Origin: Gnetum montanum
Lineage: Eukaryota; Streptophyta; Gnetopsida; Gnetales; Gnetaceae
Reading direction: 5' to 3'
Assembly: GCA_015680685.1 (NCBI GenBank)
Contig: MNCI01002098.1
Location: 847,486 to 911,485 of the forward strand
DNA length: 64,000 nt
The notes under the pieces were generated by a model, which was not told the origin of the DNA, did no database searches, and worked only from the letters and a program-made list of their open reading frames with translations. Made by a program: the position numbers and the translations under genes. This document shows positions 48,985-61,032 of the stretch, one piece after another; position 1 is the first letter of the stretch; each line of letters opens with the position of its first letter.

Positions 48985-49903
48985 GGTTGGAGTCTACCTT
49001 AGTATCTGAAACACCACAAAAATTTTGGCAACACTTCCAGAAAACTTTAGAGCCTCTGAAATGGCTTCAAGCAGCCCACCATGGAGCAAGCAAGGTCCCC
49101 CTGGGGCCCACAGATCACGATGACAAGTCTCGATATCAAGAACCATCCATTTTAAGGTCAAAAAGTGGAATTTTGGCTAAGTACAATGTTCTTGCGTTGT
49201 GTTTACGCTGCACAGCGTAAGGATTAGCGTCACCAATATTGGGGGCCCTGAAACTAAGTCAAAACAAGCCAAAATCAAGCACAAGGACCCCCCATGACCT
49301 TCGCCAAGGTCCCCAGCGGTTCCCAGCCTTTAGAAAATCAAGATTCGAGCATTAAATGAGGTGTTTTTGGCTGGTTATGCTGAAACACTGTTCATCTTAC
49401 GCTGCAGAGCGTAAGATGCGTAAAACACTATTCATCTTATGCTGCAGAGCGTAAGATGCGTAAAACACTATTCATCTTACGCTGAAACACTATTCATCTT
49501 ACGCTGTAGAGCGTAAGATGCGTAAAACACTATTCATATTACACTGCAGAGCGTAAGATGCGTGAACACTATTCACTACGTGAATACTATTCACTGCGTA
49601 AATACTATTCATCGCACAAACACTATTCATTGAAGTTTCAGAAAATTCCAGAAATATCTCAGAAAATTGTAGAGAATTATCAGCATCAGTAACTTTCAGA
49701 ACATTCCAGAAAATTTCAGAAAGACTCAGAAACAAAGAAGTTTCATGCAAACGGGGGTCAAATTTCTCTTGTTGTACATTTCATTGTAAATCAACATATG
49801 TGGGCATGTTAGGCCCTCATGTTTAAATTAAATGTACTTTCATGGGCTTGAATAACCCATAAATTGTAAAATGCAATGTACCTGGTCAAGAACGTAGCTT
49901 GCC
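48985..49903. other. GC-richer block before the assembly gap, LTR-like
   Basis: More CG than its neighbours, with no gene. It contains an isolated TTACGCTGCACAGCGTAA hairpin near 49202 and the tandem array at 49385-49634. Repeated GTTTACAT phrases follow on the far side of the gap (50190-50280). Arrays of this kind occur in some plant LTRs, but no termini were found. Confidence 0.35.
49385..49634. repeat. Tandem array of hairpin-forming units
   Basis: Units of about 40 bp (ACACTATTCATCTTACGCTG, then CAGAGCGTAAGATGCGTAAA) occur four times in near-full form, with one truncated copy. They then decay into units of about 18 bp of the form ACACTATTCACTGCGTGA. Each full unit contains CATCTTACGCT-GCAG-AGCGTAAGATG, an 11-bp inverted repeat with a 4-base loop. 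Substitutions within the arms are few. Confidence 0.85.
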
Positions 49904-50004
49904 NNNNNNNNNNNNNNNNNNNNNNNNNNNNNNNNNNNNNNNNNNNNNNNNNNNNNNNNNNNNNNNNNNNNNNNNNNNNNNNNNNNNNNNNNNNNNNNNN
50001 NNNN
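49904..50004. other. Assembly gap (101 Ns)
   Basis: A run of 101 N with no sequence information. The size is probably nominal. Confidence 0.99.
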
Positions 50005-50470
50005 TTCATCACATCACATTATCGCATCATCACTTCAGACATCATCCCGGGGCTTAGTGCTTGACCTGCCATCCACACGTGCAGCTACACTTCGACCGGT
50101 GCATACATTTTTATTAAACAATACAATACAGTTCATTGCCTTCCATTTACATTGTTTAATTCTATTTATGCTTTTTTTGCAATATAACTCTATTTACACT
50201 TTATTTATAATTCAGTACGCTCTGTTTACATTTTGTGTCGCTGTTTGCATTCCGTTTACATCCCGTTTACATCGTTCACGATAACCCTAGTGCTAGCCGT
50301 AACTTACGCTCGGGGAAGTCCTTGTTTGATTTGCGTGCAAACCATCCAAGGCACTCTGCCTTCGTTCCCTTTTCCAGCTTGCCCTCAAGCAAAGGCAGGG
50401 TCAGCTGTGGCTGCCCAACAATCTTTCGGTGTCTGTTTCCATTCCAGCCTTACACCGACGATTTAGGTCA
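50005..50470 (+). other. GC-richer block after the gap
   Basis: Contains reiterated TTTACA/GTTTACAT phrases (about 50140-50275) and a CG-rich end. Overlapping plus-strand ORFs at 50233-50498 have no homology I recognise. Together with 48985-49903 it may form one LTR interrupted by the gap. Confidence 0.3.
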
Positions 50471-52350
50471 GTACAGTATCCACCACTTGATCTACTGATA
50501 ACATAGAGATGGTATTCTCTTATGGACATTGAGCCATGATTCATCAGTGGAAAACAAAAAAAATGATGAGCTCAATGTATGCATTCAAAGATGATGAATT
50601 GAATGGTTTACAACATTATCTCATTTTCAATTTTTAGACATGAACTACGTAAGAATCATATCTTGAATACAAACAACAAATCATAATTAGTACAAATACA
50701 AAGGCAAATCATGGCAATCTCAAGTAAAATTAGTATTTATAATATAACCTATGGGCCAATAGGAATGATATGAAAACATCAAGCCCAACACTTATCTTAC
50801 TAAAGTAATTGTAGCCTAACCTTATCTCAACATTAGTTACTTAACATTGGCTAGTTACTTCTTAGCTTTACCTACCTATTGAAAAGAAAAGCTTTCTTAG
50901 GAAGAAGTAGTTAGATGATAAGTGATAACCATGGCCTTGTAGTCCTCATTGTTGAGAATAATATTTAGTCTTGAATAAGATAATCCCCATCCTAGAATAA
51001 GGAGGTCATTGGAAGAACACATTACAAAGGCATGGGCTATTTCAATGAAATAAGATGTGCATCATTCAATTAAGAACTTGGTGCATAAATTGTATGATTA
51101 AATAATAAGATCAATCAAATAGTCAAACTTATCATTGGAAAATCCTGAACTATAATAAACCAATGAATCAAATGCCATTAGGTCCCATGGTTTATCCATA
51201 AACATGATAACATGAATCTTAACATCCCAACCAAGTAGGAACTAGGATGCAACAAAGACAATAACTATATACTTTTATCATTAACATTTACCAAGGTAAG
51301 AAATTGACACATTTAATTTATGATTAGGAATATCTAATAGTTTCATTCACACACCAATGTAAGTTACAAATCACTACCCACCAACCCAATCTTTAAGTGA
51401 CCTATCAAATTATAATTTATAGAGATTGAGGCTTGACCAAACATGCAATAATGATAGAAACTCCAACAAGTTAGAATGTCATAGTCAAGGTGCCCTTTAG
51501 GTCCACTTAGAGAATGATAATCCAATAGGAAGGTATGTCACTAGGTAGATCACTAAGACATGTCCATAATTAGTAAAAGAGAAAGGAAGTTCCTACTCAT
51601 TAAGATAACAAATATTATGGATCACAAGTCAAAATACACAATCTTGCTAAGAATAAGGGATTCAAACCATGTTGAAAAAGCTCTACAAAATCATGAACAC
51701 ACCAACTAGTCTTGGTATAAGTTTGAGGTTATGAAGGTAGAATTATAGTATTTGTATCAATGGAAGATGGGGTAGTACCTATATTGATAGGAAAGGTTGG
51801 AGTATCACAAATCTTAAAGGTGGAAGATGTACGTAAGAGATATAGATGGAAGATCTATACTAGAATGGTCAAAAATGTCTCTACTGAAGGTAGGAGGCAT
51901 AGGTCTTCGGTGCTAAGTATTAGGTCAAGTGAGGTGCTATATCCTTTTTTCCCTACTACTGAGTGAAGTGACATCGAAAATGAAACTTATATTATATATT
52001 ATAATTTCTATATGCTTTACGTACTACCCTCGCTACCCCTAAACTACCCTGTGATAGGCACTACTATTGCATATATTCTAAAATTTCTATATTTACTACC
52101 TATCTTCCCATGCCCTAGTAATGACACAAAAGAGTAAAGAATAATGATATTTTCATATCCACTTGCAATTTGTTAGAATCCTTTCTTGCTACAAACAATG
52201 GCTTCAAATCTACTAGCACATTTAAATCTATTGTCACTTACATCTTTTACAACTTTGCCATGGATTAAAATCCACTCCAATTAGCTACAATTCTATCACA
52301 CTACACAGAATAAATTCAAATCTTCTATCACATTCAAATCTATGTAAATT
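50471..52350. other. AT-rich stretch without recognised genes
   Basis: One 68-codon plus-strand ORF at 51760-51966 has no recognisable family. No terminus, RNA gene or coherent coding signal was seen. Confidence 0.35.
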
Positions 52351-52351
52351 T

Positions 52352-53850
52352 GTACATCCACTTGCAAACACTAGAATTCTCTCATGCATTAAGAGTTTTT
52401 AATTTAATGATATACTAGAATTTTATGGATCTGATTCACATATGTGTTGCATTTTTTTCAGAAAATCAAATTTTAGGGATTTTTAATTGAGTGATGAACT
52501 AAAATTTTTCATTCTACAATTCTATGGTGTTGCACATGATGCATTCAAATCTACTATTGCATTTAAATCTCCTACTAGTAGCATATTTTGTAGCTTTTTC
52601 ACATATTAATATCTACTGCAATTTAATGTGATTTCAAAATGCTATAAACAACATGTTCACATATGTTCTTGGTAGAAAACTTTGCAATTCTATAACAAAT
52701 AAAGATTTAAATCATGTAAGTTATGAACCTTTTTTTTTTTTTTGAATTGAGATGTCCTAATTTCTATCTGCAAATTCCTATGATTTGTTCCATTCCCATA
52801 TTACAACTATTCCATCTACAAATTTCTATGATTCATTCTATTCTCATATTTTTAAAATTTTTTATAATTTGAATTTTCATATGATAATTTATAAATTCAA
52901 AATTTTAAGGTCATGATTGAATATGAGTTTTTTATAGATGTTTTATATAAATTTTTTTTCTAAATTAAAAATGATATTTTTTTTGAATATCTATAATCTT
53001 AGTTTTGATATGACATCAATTGCATCCTTGTCTCAACAAAATGGGATTGACTATATGAATTTTTTTGGACATTTTCTTCTATGAAGAGTTAGATTTTTAT
53101 TTATTTACAATTAGAATCCTTGTCTACTTTTCACAATATCTAGACAATGATGTTAATCATCATTTCTAAAGGATTTCCTAGGAAGCCTTTACCTATTTTC
53201 TTTACCCATTTTCCACTACAATTGGGCCTTATGACTACTGTTCATTGCATTTGGGAAATGCCCTAGAATTTCCAAAGTGTAAAAAGAACTCATCTATGAG
53301 ATTTGCCAAGGTTTTATACCTGGTTGCCAACCTATCACTTTTAATATGATAATTTACAAAAATGGAATTTTCATGTGATAATATTTTCATTTAATAATCT
53401 CATTTTTGATATGCAATAAAATTGGGATTTTTTCCTTCCATGATTTGTAAGTTCAATAATTGTTTGAGCTTGATTCATGTATTTTTTTGTATTCTTTTCA
53501 AAAATTATTTTTAAGATTTCAAAACTTTTTTATTTTATGATCAATTGAGATTTTTAGTTTAATGATATGTAAGAAAAGTGGGGTTCCCATTCATTGATTT
53601 GTAATTAATTATTTTTCCTTAAAATTAGGATCTTTGATTTATGGATTTGCCATTGTTTATAAATTTGCATATTCACTTGTAAACTTTGTAATTATCTCAT
53701 GCATCATGGGTTTTTAATTTAATGATAAATTGACAATTTATGGGTCTGATTCAAGTATGTTTTGCATTTTTTTTTTCAGAAAAATGTTTTTGAGATTTAG
53801 GAGTTTTTGCTTTAAAGATAAATGTGAGGTTGAGAATTCTATGATTTGAT
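52352..53850 (+). repeat. Diverged direct repeats of about 190 bp
   Basis: 52352-52540 and 53655-53850 share the order CACTTG(C/T)AAAC, TCTCATGCAT, TTTTTAATTTAATGAT, ATGG(A/G)TCTGATTCA, TGCATTTTTTTTCAGAAAA, and then a GATTT/TTAGG block. A weaker third copy is at about 53395-53590. The unit is AT-rich and noncoding. Origin unknown. Confidence 0.5.
53021..53062 (-). mobile_element. Relict RTE-type LINE 3' segment
   Basis: CCTTGTCTCAACAAAATGGG then GACTATATGAAT is the complement of the segment at 63330-63382 (CCCCATTTTGTTGGGAAAAGG) and resembles the 3' end of plant RTE-like LINEs. No coding is attached. Confidence 0.4.
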
Positions 53851-55860
53851 TTTTAAACAACAACATTTTCTGTATTTAAGATCAAGATAGAATAGCAACA
53901 CCAACCTTCAAAAATAATTTTGAAGAAAAGCAAATAGAAATCCATACGGAATAGGTTAAAAACATTTTCAAAATATCTTTTTATTTTATAAAAATACCAT
54001 TTTTTGTAGAATTTATAACATCAATATTTTTATTATGATAGATAACTGAAATACATTATGCTACTCCTAAAACAAAAATAAGGGGATAATAATGTGATAG
54101 TAGATGAAAATTGAAAGTACCATACAAACAATAAGAGAATTTGTGAATCACTAAAAAATAAAACTAGCAAACTTTTTCTATAAATAAACATCAAATTTTA
54201 GTTACAAAGGGTGATATTCAACTCATAAGATATCAGGTATTCTATATCTATATTTTGCAAAATTTACATTTCCATCTATTAAAAATTTCAAATTTATTTT
54301 TCAATATCATGAATTATACCAATATTCATAATACTTCTAATTTCAACTTTGTTTTTAATATAATTAAGCAATGAACAGGTACGAAGATATAGAGAATCAA
54401 AAAGACAAAAGTTGTAATTACAATAAATAATAAATAAAACTATGCAATGAAATGCAAAATACTATAAAGGAAAAAAAATCAAATTGCCACAACAAAGGTA
54501 ATAAAATTTTTATGTCATTTTTAAGATCAAGCTTCGTTGATATTTTCATAGTAGAGTTTTAGGTTAATTGAGCAATTAGAAACCTATAAGACAATGATGC
54601 CAAAAATAGAAATACCTAAAACTTTTTTAATAAATAGTGATCTTCAATAGAATTCATTGATACCTAACGCAAAGTTGCTAACAAAATTCTATAGTTTTAA
54701 CTTTGTCAAACTTCATGGGATATGATAATTACTAAGCAATTGCAGAGTGGAGAATTAAATTGTTGTCTTAAATATTGGGTTGTAATTCTTATGAGTGCAA
54801 TTAGTTTACTATTCACCAACTCAAAGGCCTAGCACAGTATTGGTAGATGCATTAAATAAAATGATATATAATAAGCAAGGTTATTAAAATAGACCAGAAT
54901 ATATGTGAATAAGTTTCAAACATTATATTCATTAGACTCACTCCAACCATGTCCATATGAACTACTCATTCTCTATTATAAGTATGGATAACTTTCATGT
55001 TTTAAAGATCAATATCTTGCAACTTTTTCTTGTGGGAAATTAGAGGACAGCCAACAAGATTATGCAACCTATTACAAATGTAGACAATTTGAACTTTTCA
55101 AATATGAAACTCTTGCATTTTCTCCTTGCAAATAACCAAAACATATACAACTTGATTGTCCATTCATAGACAATGCCATGAGTTAAGATAATACTATAAC
55201 AAGACCACCAAGTACACCAAGTTCCTTAAATTATTTTTAGGTATTGATTAAAGACTTAATCTTTTTGAGAGTATGTTTAACAAAGAAAAATTTTGGGCCT
55301 AGACCCTAAATTTAAAATGAGGGATGGGGAGGAAGATATTGTTGTTTATGTAGTGCTCTTACTCATTTCTTGTCAATGGACCTTGAGATGGCATGTGCTT
55401 CAAAAGTATATTGATTTTTGAAAGCTGGTTGCCATGTGTTCTCAGGGTTGCTACCCTTACCAAGAACCATCTTTGGCTTTTCTCTCTCTTTCTTTTGTTT
55501 CATCTTTTATGTCTTTCTCTTGGTTTTTTGCTTCCTTCTTAGGTACTTGTTAGCATGTTTTCTAGAGCTGTTTGTGTTTATTTTTTTCATCTCGTTTTGT
55601 TTGTTTTTTATTCTTTATTCATTTTGGCGGTATCTACTATAGCTGCAATGATAGTGAATAGATGTTATATTATTAGTTTAACCAAGGGTTAGCTATAGCA
55701 ATTTGTGTTAATTAGTCTGAATTAAATAAAGTAATTAAATTTAAAGTTTAAAATTTGTATTTGTGCTAATACTTTTGAAAGGATGACCTTAGATATCTAA
55801 TCTCATATTCAATGGTGGGGTTTTCATATTCAAGTTTCCCAATAACATTACGAGTTAACC
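53851..55860. other. AT-rich stretch without recognised genes
   Basis: The 74-codon ORF at 55418-55642 is almost all Phe/Leu from a T-rich tract and is not supported. No repeats with clear ends. Confidence 0.35.
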
Positions 55861-58358
55861 TAATCACCTGATCAAGTCCGGTCACATCCATCCTTTTCTA
55901 TTTTTCAAGCTTCGTAAAAGACTTAGCAAAAGACACCGGACACGCAACGCTCGCTGCCTGTCGCACTTTTTCATAATTTAAATTTACGTTCTTTTATATT
56001 GCCTTCGATTTGTTGCTTTCACTGCCCGACGGTTCACATCTAATGTGATTGTTCCAATGACAAAACAATTCACTGAAAAACATGTCCAACTTTTAGAATG
56101 AGACTGGAAATTAGCCGTTTACCGAAGCAAACAAAAATACTTTCTTGCATCCCTTCACTCCCTTGCCAACTTTGGGCAGTGTAAAAAACTTGCTTAATTA
56201 TAATTCGTGGAGGGAACGCGTGATTTAAAACAGCCTATATTGTTATTCAAATGTGCCCAACTATTTAAACAAATTTAAAAAGCTGCGACAAACGTTGGAG
56301 CATAAACCGTTGCTTTAAGAAGAGAAAAACAGATGGTTTTCACCTCTCGCTATCGCTATCAGGATTGATTTAATAGCAAGAAATATTTGTCAGGTAAGAA
56401 ACTGGGACGTGTTCTCAGTTTTGTAGCAGTAATGAGTCTACAGCACTTGATGGTGTCAACAAATGTCTGGCATTAGATTATTTATATCATCGTTTTTTTT
56501 TTCTTTTGTTTCTTTAATATTTAAAACGGGAAAAAAAATCTTCATTCGGATTCGATATTGCATTTTTCATAAAAAGATAAAAGACAGGCTTTGCCATTTT
56601 TATTTTATCTTATTGTAACGCTCCTATTGTTTCCATGATTTCACATTGGATTTTTTACACTACGAAGAGGATGAAATCCAGATGATATAGGCCAACCAAG
56701 ATCACCATTCAGCATAAGCAGCAATTTGACAAATTAAGACACGATTAACTTGTATTGAGATATATATATCTTCAGTGAAGAAAATATCACACTGAAGGTT
56801 GGCAAGTAATATAATTTATATATGCGAACAAGGCAATTTTACAATTGCTGGCAAGTAATGTGATTTTTTTATGCAAGATCACATAGTTAGAAGCTAAATT
56901 TGTTGTCTTACAAGCAATAACATGTTAACTTTAAAATGAAAGTGTAAACAGCAGTAAAAGTAATAACACAAAGATTGATTCCCACAACAAAGAATTTGGA
57001 AACCTGCAGTACTGAACAGAAATAAATTGAACTGTTTCCCAGAGTTTTTACCAGAACACTTGATTGTGTGATCTGTAAATCCGGGCGGCACGTGTGGTGG
57101 CAAATGTGATCGCACAACTCTGCTATGGCACCTCTGGTAACTTGGCTACGGCTCACAGGTGAGGTTGTAGTGCGTTTTCATCTATCAAGCATGTAACATG
57201 ACATGAAGAAAATTGGCCCACGTAACGCATATTATGTATGCCAGTCTTCATATCTTTTACCTTCGTCGTCGTCATTCATGATAATTGCTTGCTTGATGCA
57301 TATTTTCAAAGATTTAAATTTTGGGCAGGTTTTTCATAACAATTATTATGCTTTGTTCTTTGTACTCAACGTAAGTTGTCTGCACATTCCAACAGATAAG
57401 CTCGTCGTAGCTTTGGGTCGGTGTCTGCACATTCCAACTGCCGACAATTATTTTTTCTATAATGCATACATATTCACATATGATGTACATGAGCCTATAC
57501 ATACATTGACAATTAAAGGCATATCTTGTTCCTGGGTGTAGTTGTTGACATACAAGTATGTATATAATACTTTTTAGAATACATAATGGGTGGACAAATG
57601 GAAAACTATAAACCAAAACCAATCCAAATGGTCGGCTAGGATAAACATATATTACATGATTTACATCCTATGATTACCGAACACTATTGCAACCCTTCAT
57701 TTTGAACCTATGAAATAGGTTTATGGTTAAAAGTGGAGAGATATAAAATAAAATGAAACCTAACATCATTTCCACTGTCCATTTTGAACCTACGAGGATC
57801 GTTATAAGGTTGGACGTGGAAAAATATATAATAAAATGAAACCAAAGGAAATGAAATATACTCTATGGGATACATAATGAGTATTTCAAAATCAGTGCAG
57901 AGCCCATTAGTGTCTCAATTCGCCGAATCATTCTATTGGATACCGAGCCCATTAAAGGACGAGAAAATGAGGAATTCACAGGTTCCAAGTTGTTGGAAGA
58001 CCCGTACATTCCCAACCCAACACAAGCAAACCCATTGATGTTGCTCCTTCCGCATCAAAGTTGATTAGCGAGATCAGTTTTTAAGAACATAAAACCTTTG
58101 GAACAGTGCCAAACAATCAGGCTCCAAGGCAAGCAAGTGTAAAAATAAAGAAGGGAAAATAAAAACAGTGACTAACTTTGCAGCTTGACAGTTGTGTTTC
58201 ATGACAGCAGTGTGTGCTGGAATCAGAGATAGTAGCAAAACATGCTTTTAAGAGGGCTGTTGATACCTTGCCACAGCCCAACACCGGAAGTCCGGAACTG
58301 AGGAACTGCTCTCGGTAGTTGTGGCAGAAGAAGCGAAGAATTATCGTCTGCAGCAGTC
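55861..58358 (+). other. Region upstream of the GH1 locus
   Basis: Base composition becomes more balanced. A CACGTG G-box core lies at 57089-57094. GTCTGCACATTCCAAC occurs twice, near 57378 and 57423. A degenerate pair of about 65-bp units (GAACCTATGAAATAGG and GAACCTACGAGGATCG, each ending in AAAATGAAACC) occupies about 57703-57850. No convincing TATA box was found within 150 bp of the GH1 start, so transcription start and promoter limits are unknown. Confidence 0.3.
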
Positions 58359-58490
58359 ATGAGATCAAGAAATATCCACTTATTTTCATGGCTTATTTTT
58401 ATTTCTCTTGTTTGTGGAGAAGCTGAAACGCTGCACAGAGATAAATTTCCTCCCAGTTTTGTGTTTGGAGTTAGTACATCTGCTTACCAG
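58359..58490 (+). CDS. GH1 exon 1
   Basis: 44 codons, phase 0. The ATG at 58359 opens a typical signal peptide and is the first in-frame Met. The exon ends at Gln of GVSTSAYQ, which normally contacts the glycone. Donor CAG|GTATAC. Confidence 0.85.
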
Positions 58491-58548
58491 GTATACTCCT
58501 GTTGTCGCTACATTTCCGTCAACTTTCTCCTTATTTTGTACATCTCAG

Positions 58549-58732
58549 TGTAGATCTGTTTTTTGTTTTCATGGCTTCATTATTGTAATATTTGATTTTT
58601 TTGGTATGAATGAGAGGAGAATCCCTGTGTAGCTCTGTTTCTATTTTCATGGCTTCATTTCTGTAATATTTGATTTTTTCAGTGCCAAGGAGAATCTCAA
58701 TGTAGCTCTGTTTTTTGTTTTCATGGCTTCAG
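58549..58732 (+). repeat. Three tandem units in GH1 intron 1
   Basis: Units start TGTAG(A/C)TCTGTTT at 58549, 58628 and 58701 and share TTTTCATGGCTTCA, then TGTAATATTTGATTTTTT in the first two. The third is cut by exon 2. The second unit carries a TTTTTTCAG acceptor-like end at 58682, so the duplication created a possible decoy splice site. Confidence 0.8.
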
Positions 58733-58796
58733 TATAAAGGAGCATCAAATGAAGATGGCAAAGGGCAAGGAATTTGGGACACCTTCGCACATCAAG
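58733..58796 (+). CDS. GH1 exon 2
   Basis: Encodes YKGASNEDGKGQGIWDTFAH and then Gln, matching the xEGAxxEDGRGxSIWDTFxH block. Acceptor TTCAG, donor AAG|GTCAGC, phase 1 at the end. Confidence 0.85.
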
Positions 58797-58920
58797 GTCA
58801 GCATAAAAGAGAGTGTAAATGCAGACAGGAGTTTCAAGTTTTTAGATATATGCCCTGACTGAAACTTTTAACTTGAGATGGAAAAACCAAGAACAATCTG
58901 TTTTTTTTTTATGCTTCCAG

Positions 58921-58979
58921 GTAATGTGGTTGATGGCAGCACAGGTGACATTTCATCGGACGGGTATCACAGATACAAG
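58921..58979 (+). CDS. GH1 exon 3
   Basis: Encodes NVVDGSTGDISSDGYHRYK after the shared Gly. The Asp-x-YHRYK end is the family's canonical exon boundary. Phase 0 at the end. Confidence 0.85.
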
Positions 58980-59113
58980 GTCTCTGATATTGATCTTTTC
59001 TGTTACCTTGTGTTAACTTGATGTGGATTTTTGCGCTGCTTGGGTTGTTACTACTAACTGAAAATAAGGGGTTTCTCCTTGGATTTCTCCTTGGATTATT
59101 TATTCTGTTGCAG

Positions 59114-59189
59114 GAAGATGTGAAGCATCTCTCTGAAACTGCATTCGACACCTTTCGTTTCTCAATTTCATGGTCACGCCTCATTCCAG
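59114..59189 (+). CDS. GH1 exon 4
   Basis: Encodes EDVKHLSETAFDTFRFSIS then WSRLIP plus one base. The expected donor after CCAG is GA (GAATGAG) instead of GT. A GC donor six bases downstream would keep frame and add Gly-Met, but its context is poor. Confidence 0.8.
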
Positions 59190-59333
59190 GAATGAGCACT
59201 GCCTCCATATTCTCATCTTTTGTCTCAAAATCCTGACTAAACCCTAATCTTCAGCTCTGAAATTTTTTCCTATGTTTTTCACCCAATCTCTGAAACTTCA
59301 ACTGAAATGGGCAATTTGCATTTTCTAATGCAG

Positions 59334-59405
59334 ATGGCCACGGAGCAGTGAATCCAAAAGGTCTAGAATATTATAACAATCTCATAAACGAATTGCTGGA
59401 CAAAG
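59334..59405 (+). CDS. GH1 exon 5
   Basis: Completes Asp, then GHGAVNPKGLEYYNNLINEL and LDK, the conserved VNPKGLxYYNNLI block. Phase 1 at both ends. Confidence 0.85.
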
Positions 59406-59482
59406 GTTAATTTTTCTTTATCGAACAGATAGCCGTAATTTAATGTAAACAGGTATGTACTTGTATTGTAAATCATTAATGA

Positions 59483-59587
<105 letters not shown>

Positions 59588-59677
59588 TAAGTAACTAATT
59601 TGAATGTTTTCAAACCCCTGTTTCTTTGAGTTGCATATAAATGGATTATGTGCTGACGATATGATATTGGTGTACAG

Positions 59678-59930
59678 AGACGATTTCTTAGCATTTTCAG
59701 AGATCTGTTTCAGAGAATTTGGGGACAGAGTCCAGAAATGTATAACAGTTAACGAACCTAATGCGTTAGCACGACTGGGCTACGGCATAGGCATACTAGC
59801 TCCCAAGCGATGCTCCATTCCGAAAAAACATTGCACTGCAGGAAATTCTAGCACAGAGCCCTACTTGGCTCTTCACAACATGCTGATTGCTCATTCTGCA
59901 GTTGTTAAGCTTTACAGAGACAAATATCAG
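59678..59930 (+). CDS. GH1 exon 7 (acid/base Glu)
   Basis: The largest exon, 253 bp. It carries DDFLAFSEICFREFGDRVQK, ITVNEPN with the acid/base Glu, the ILAPKRCS loop with conserved Cys residues, and TAGNSSTEPYLALHNMLIAH. The reading frame is intact. Confidence 0.9.
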
Positions 59931-60367
59931 GTCCAGATTCTACCTAGGATCTTCTATAAAATAGGTCTGTTGTCTGTGTAAGTCTAAGAATCACACAGGG
60001 TTCTGGTAGTTTGTATGATTGTATCCATCTTTCCTATGGATGTCATTTAGGCATTTACTTGAAAGAAGGGCAAAAAAAAAGGTCTTCCATGATACCATCA
60101 AGTTTGATAAGACTCTGCTGAGAACTTTGTTTTTACTTCGACATACTCCATAGCTAAAACTATTATGATTTGTTATTGCCCATACTTAATCCTAGTATGT
60201 TTCGTTTTATTTTGATTTATTTTACTGCTCATACATGGAATGTCTTCAATTCTCAAAAACTCTTCCCACACGACGTGTTTTAGTATCTATAAGGAAAAAT
60301 TTTTCGAACTCAGAAAATCCGGATTTGTTATATATTACCTAACAAGATGAAATGTGTGGGCTTGCAG

Positions 60368-60483
60368 AAATATCAAAAGGGCTCAATTGGATTAACCATT
60401 TTGGCATACTGGTACTGGCCTCTGACTAACAGCACGGCAGATATCTTGGCCTGACAGAGAGCCCTGGATTTCAGTATTGGGTG
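60368..60483 (+). CDS. GH1 exon 8 with in-frame TGA
   Basis: Encodes KYQKGSIGLTILAYWYWPLT, then NSTADILA, TGA, QRALDFSIGW. The stop at 60452-60454 replaces the Ala normally found in AAQRALDF. Coding similarity continues normally after it. Confidence 0.8.
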
Positions 60484-60583
60484 GTAAGTAAAATTTTATA
60501 TAATCATGATACACATACAGCAAATAATCAAACAAAAAATCAGTCAGTTATTCTTGAATTTTTAACTTTAAATGTTTCTACAG

Positions 60584-60798
60584 GGTTTTCGAACCTCTGC
60601 TACATGAGCAGTATCCCAAAATCATGCAAGAAATCGTTGGTACTCGTCTGCCCAGATTCACAGAGTCTCAGAAAAAGGATCTGAAAAATTCATTTGATTT
60701 TGTCGGGTTAAGTCACTATTCTACTCTCTATGTCTATAACGGTGCAAACATCTCCGAACCAACTTCCTACGTGGATGACGTGGGCGTGCTTACAAAAG
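60584..60798 (+). CDS. GH1 exon 9
   Basis: Encodes VFEPLLHEQYPKIMQEIVGT, RLPRFTESQKKDLKNSFDFV and GLSHYSTLYV to DDVGVLTK. GLSHY has Ser where the family usually has Asn (GLNHY), a sugar-contacting position. Confidence 0.85.
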
Positions 60799-60909
60799 GT
60801 TAGCAAATTTACTGTAACCCACAACCTTTTTTCTTTAAATTTCATCTGTTGAAATCGAATCTGATTATTTTTGTTCTGTAATGAATGATGCCGGAATGGA
60901 TCTATATAG

Positions 60910-60944
60910 CTGCGGCAGAAGACTCTGCTTTGCCTGCAAAGGAG
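60910..60944 (+). CDS. GH1 exon 10 (uncertain)
   Basis: The 35-bp segment CTGCGGCAGAAGACTCTGCT to GCAAAGGAG keeps the phase between exons 9 and 11 and gives AAAEDSALPAKE. The donor is a weak GTCTTA. The stronger donor downstream (GAG|GTAACT) would place a TAA in the exon. Either this exon is damaged or the model is wrong here. Confidence 0.4.
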
Positions 60945-61032
60945 GTCTTAAAAAACTATTAAGATTTTATGAGGTAACTCTGAAATGATCTGGGACAATT
61001 TTTAATATGGCAAAATTTCTCTGTTTTTACAG

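Noticed and set aside
49385-49634. CRISPR-like array
   Set aside because: Units are contiguous tandem repeats without unique spacers, in a plant genome.
55418-55642. 74-codon hydrophobic ORF resembling a membrane protein
   Set aside because: Phe/Leu-rich translation of a T-rich tract; no start context, partner exon or family match.
57203-57541. 112-codon ORF upstream of the GH1 locus
   Set aside because: Overlaps an ORF of similar length on the other strand and contains the duplicated GTCTGCACATTCCAAC phrase; no conserved motif.
58682-58732. Alternative exon 2 start at 58683
   Set aside because: Would put the conserved IWDTF block out of frame.
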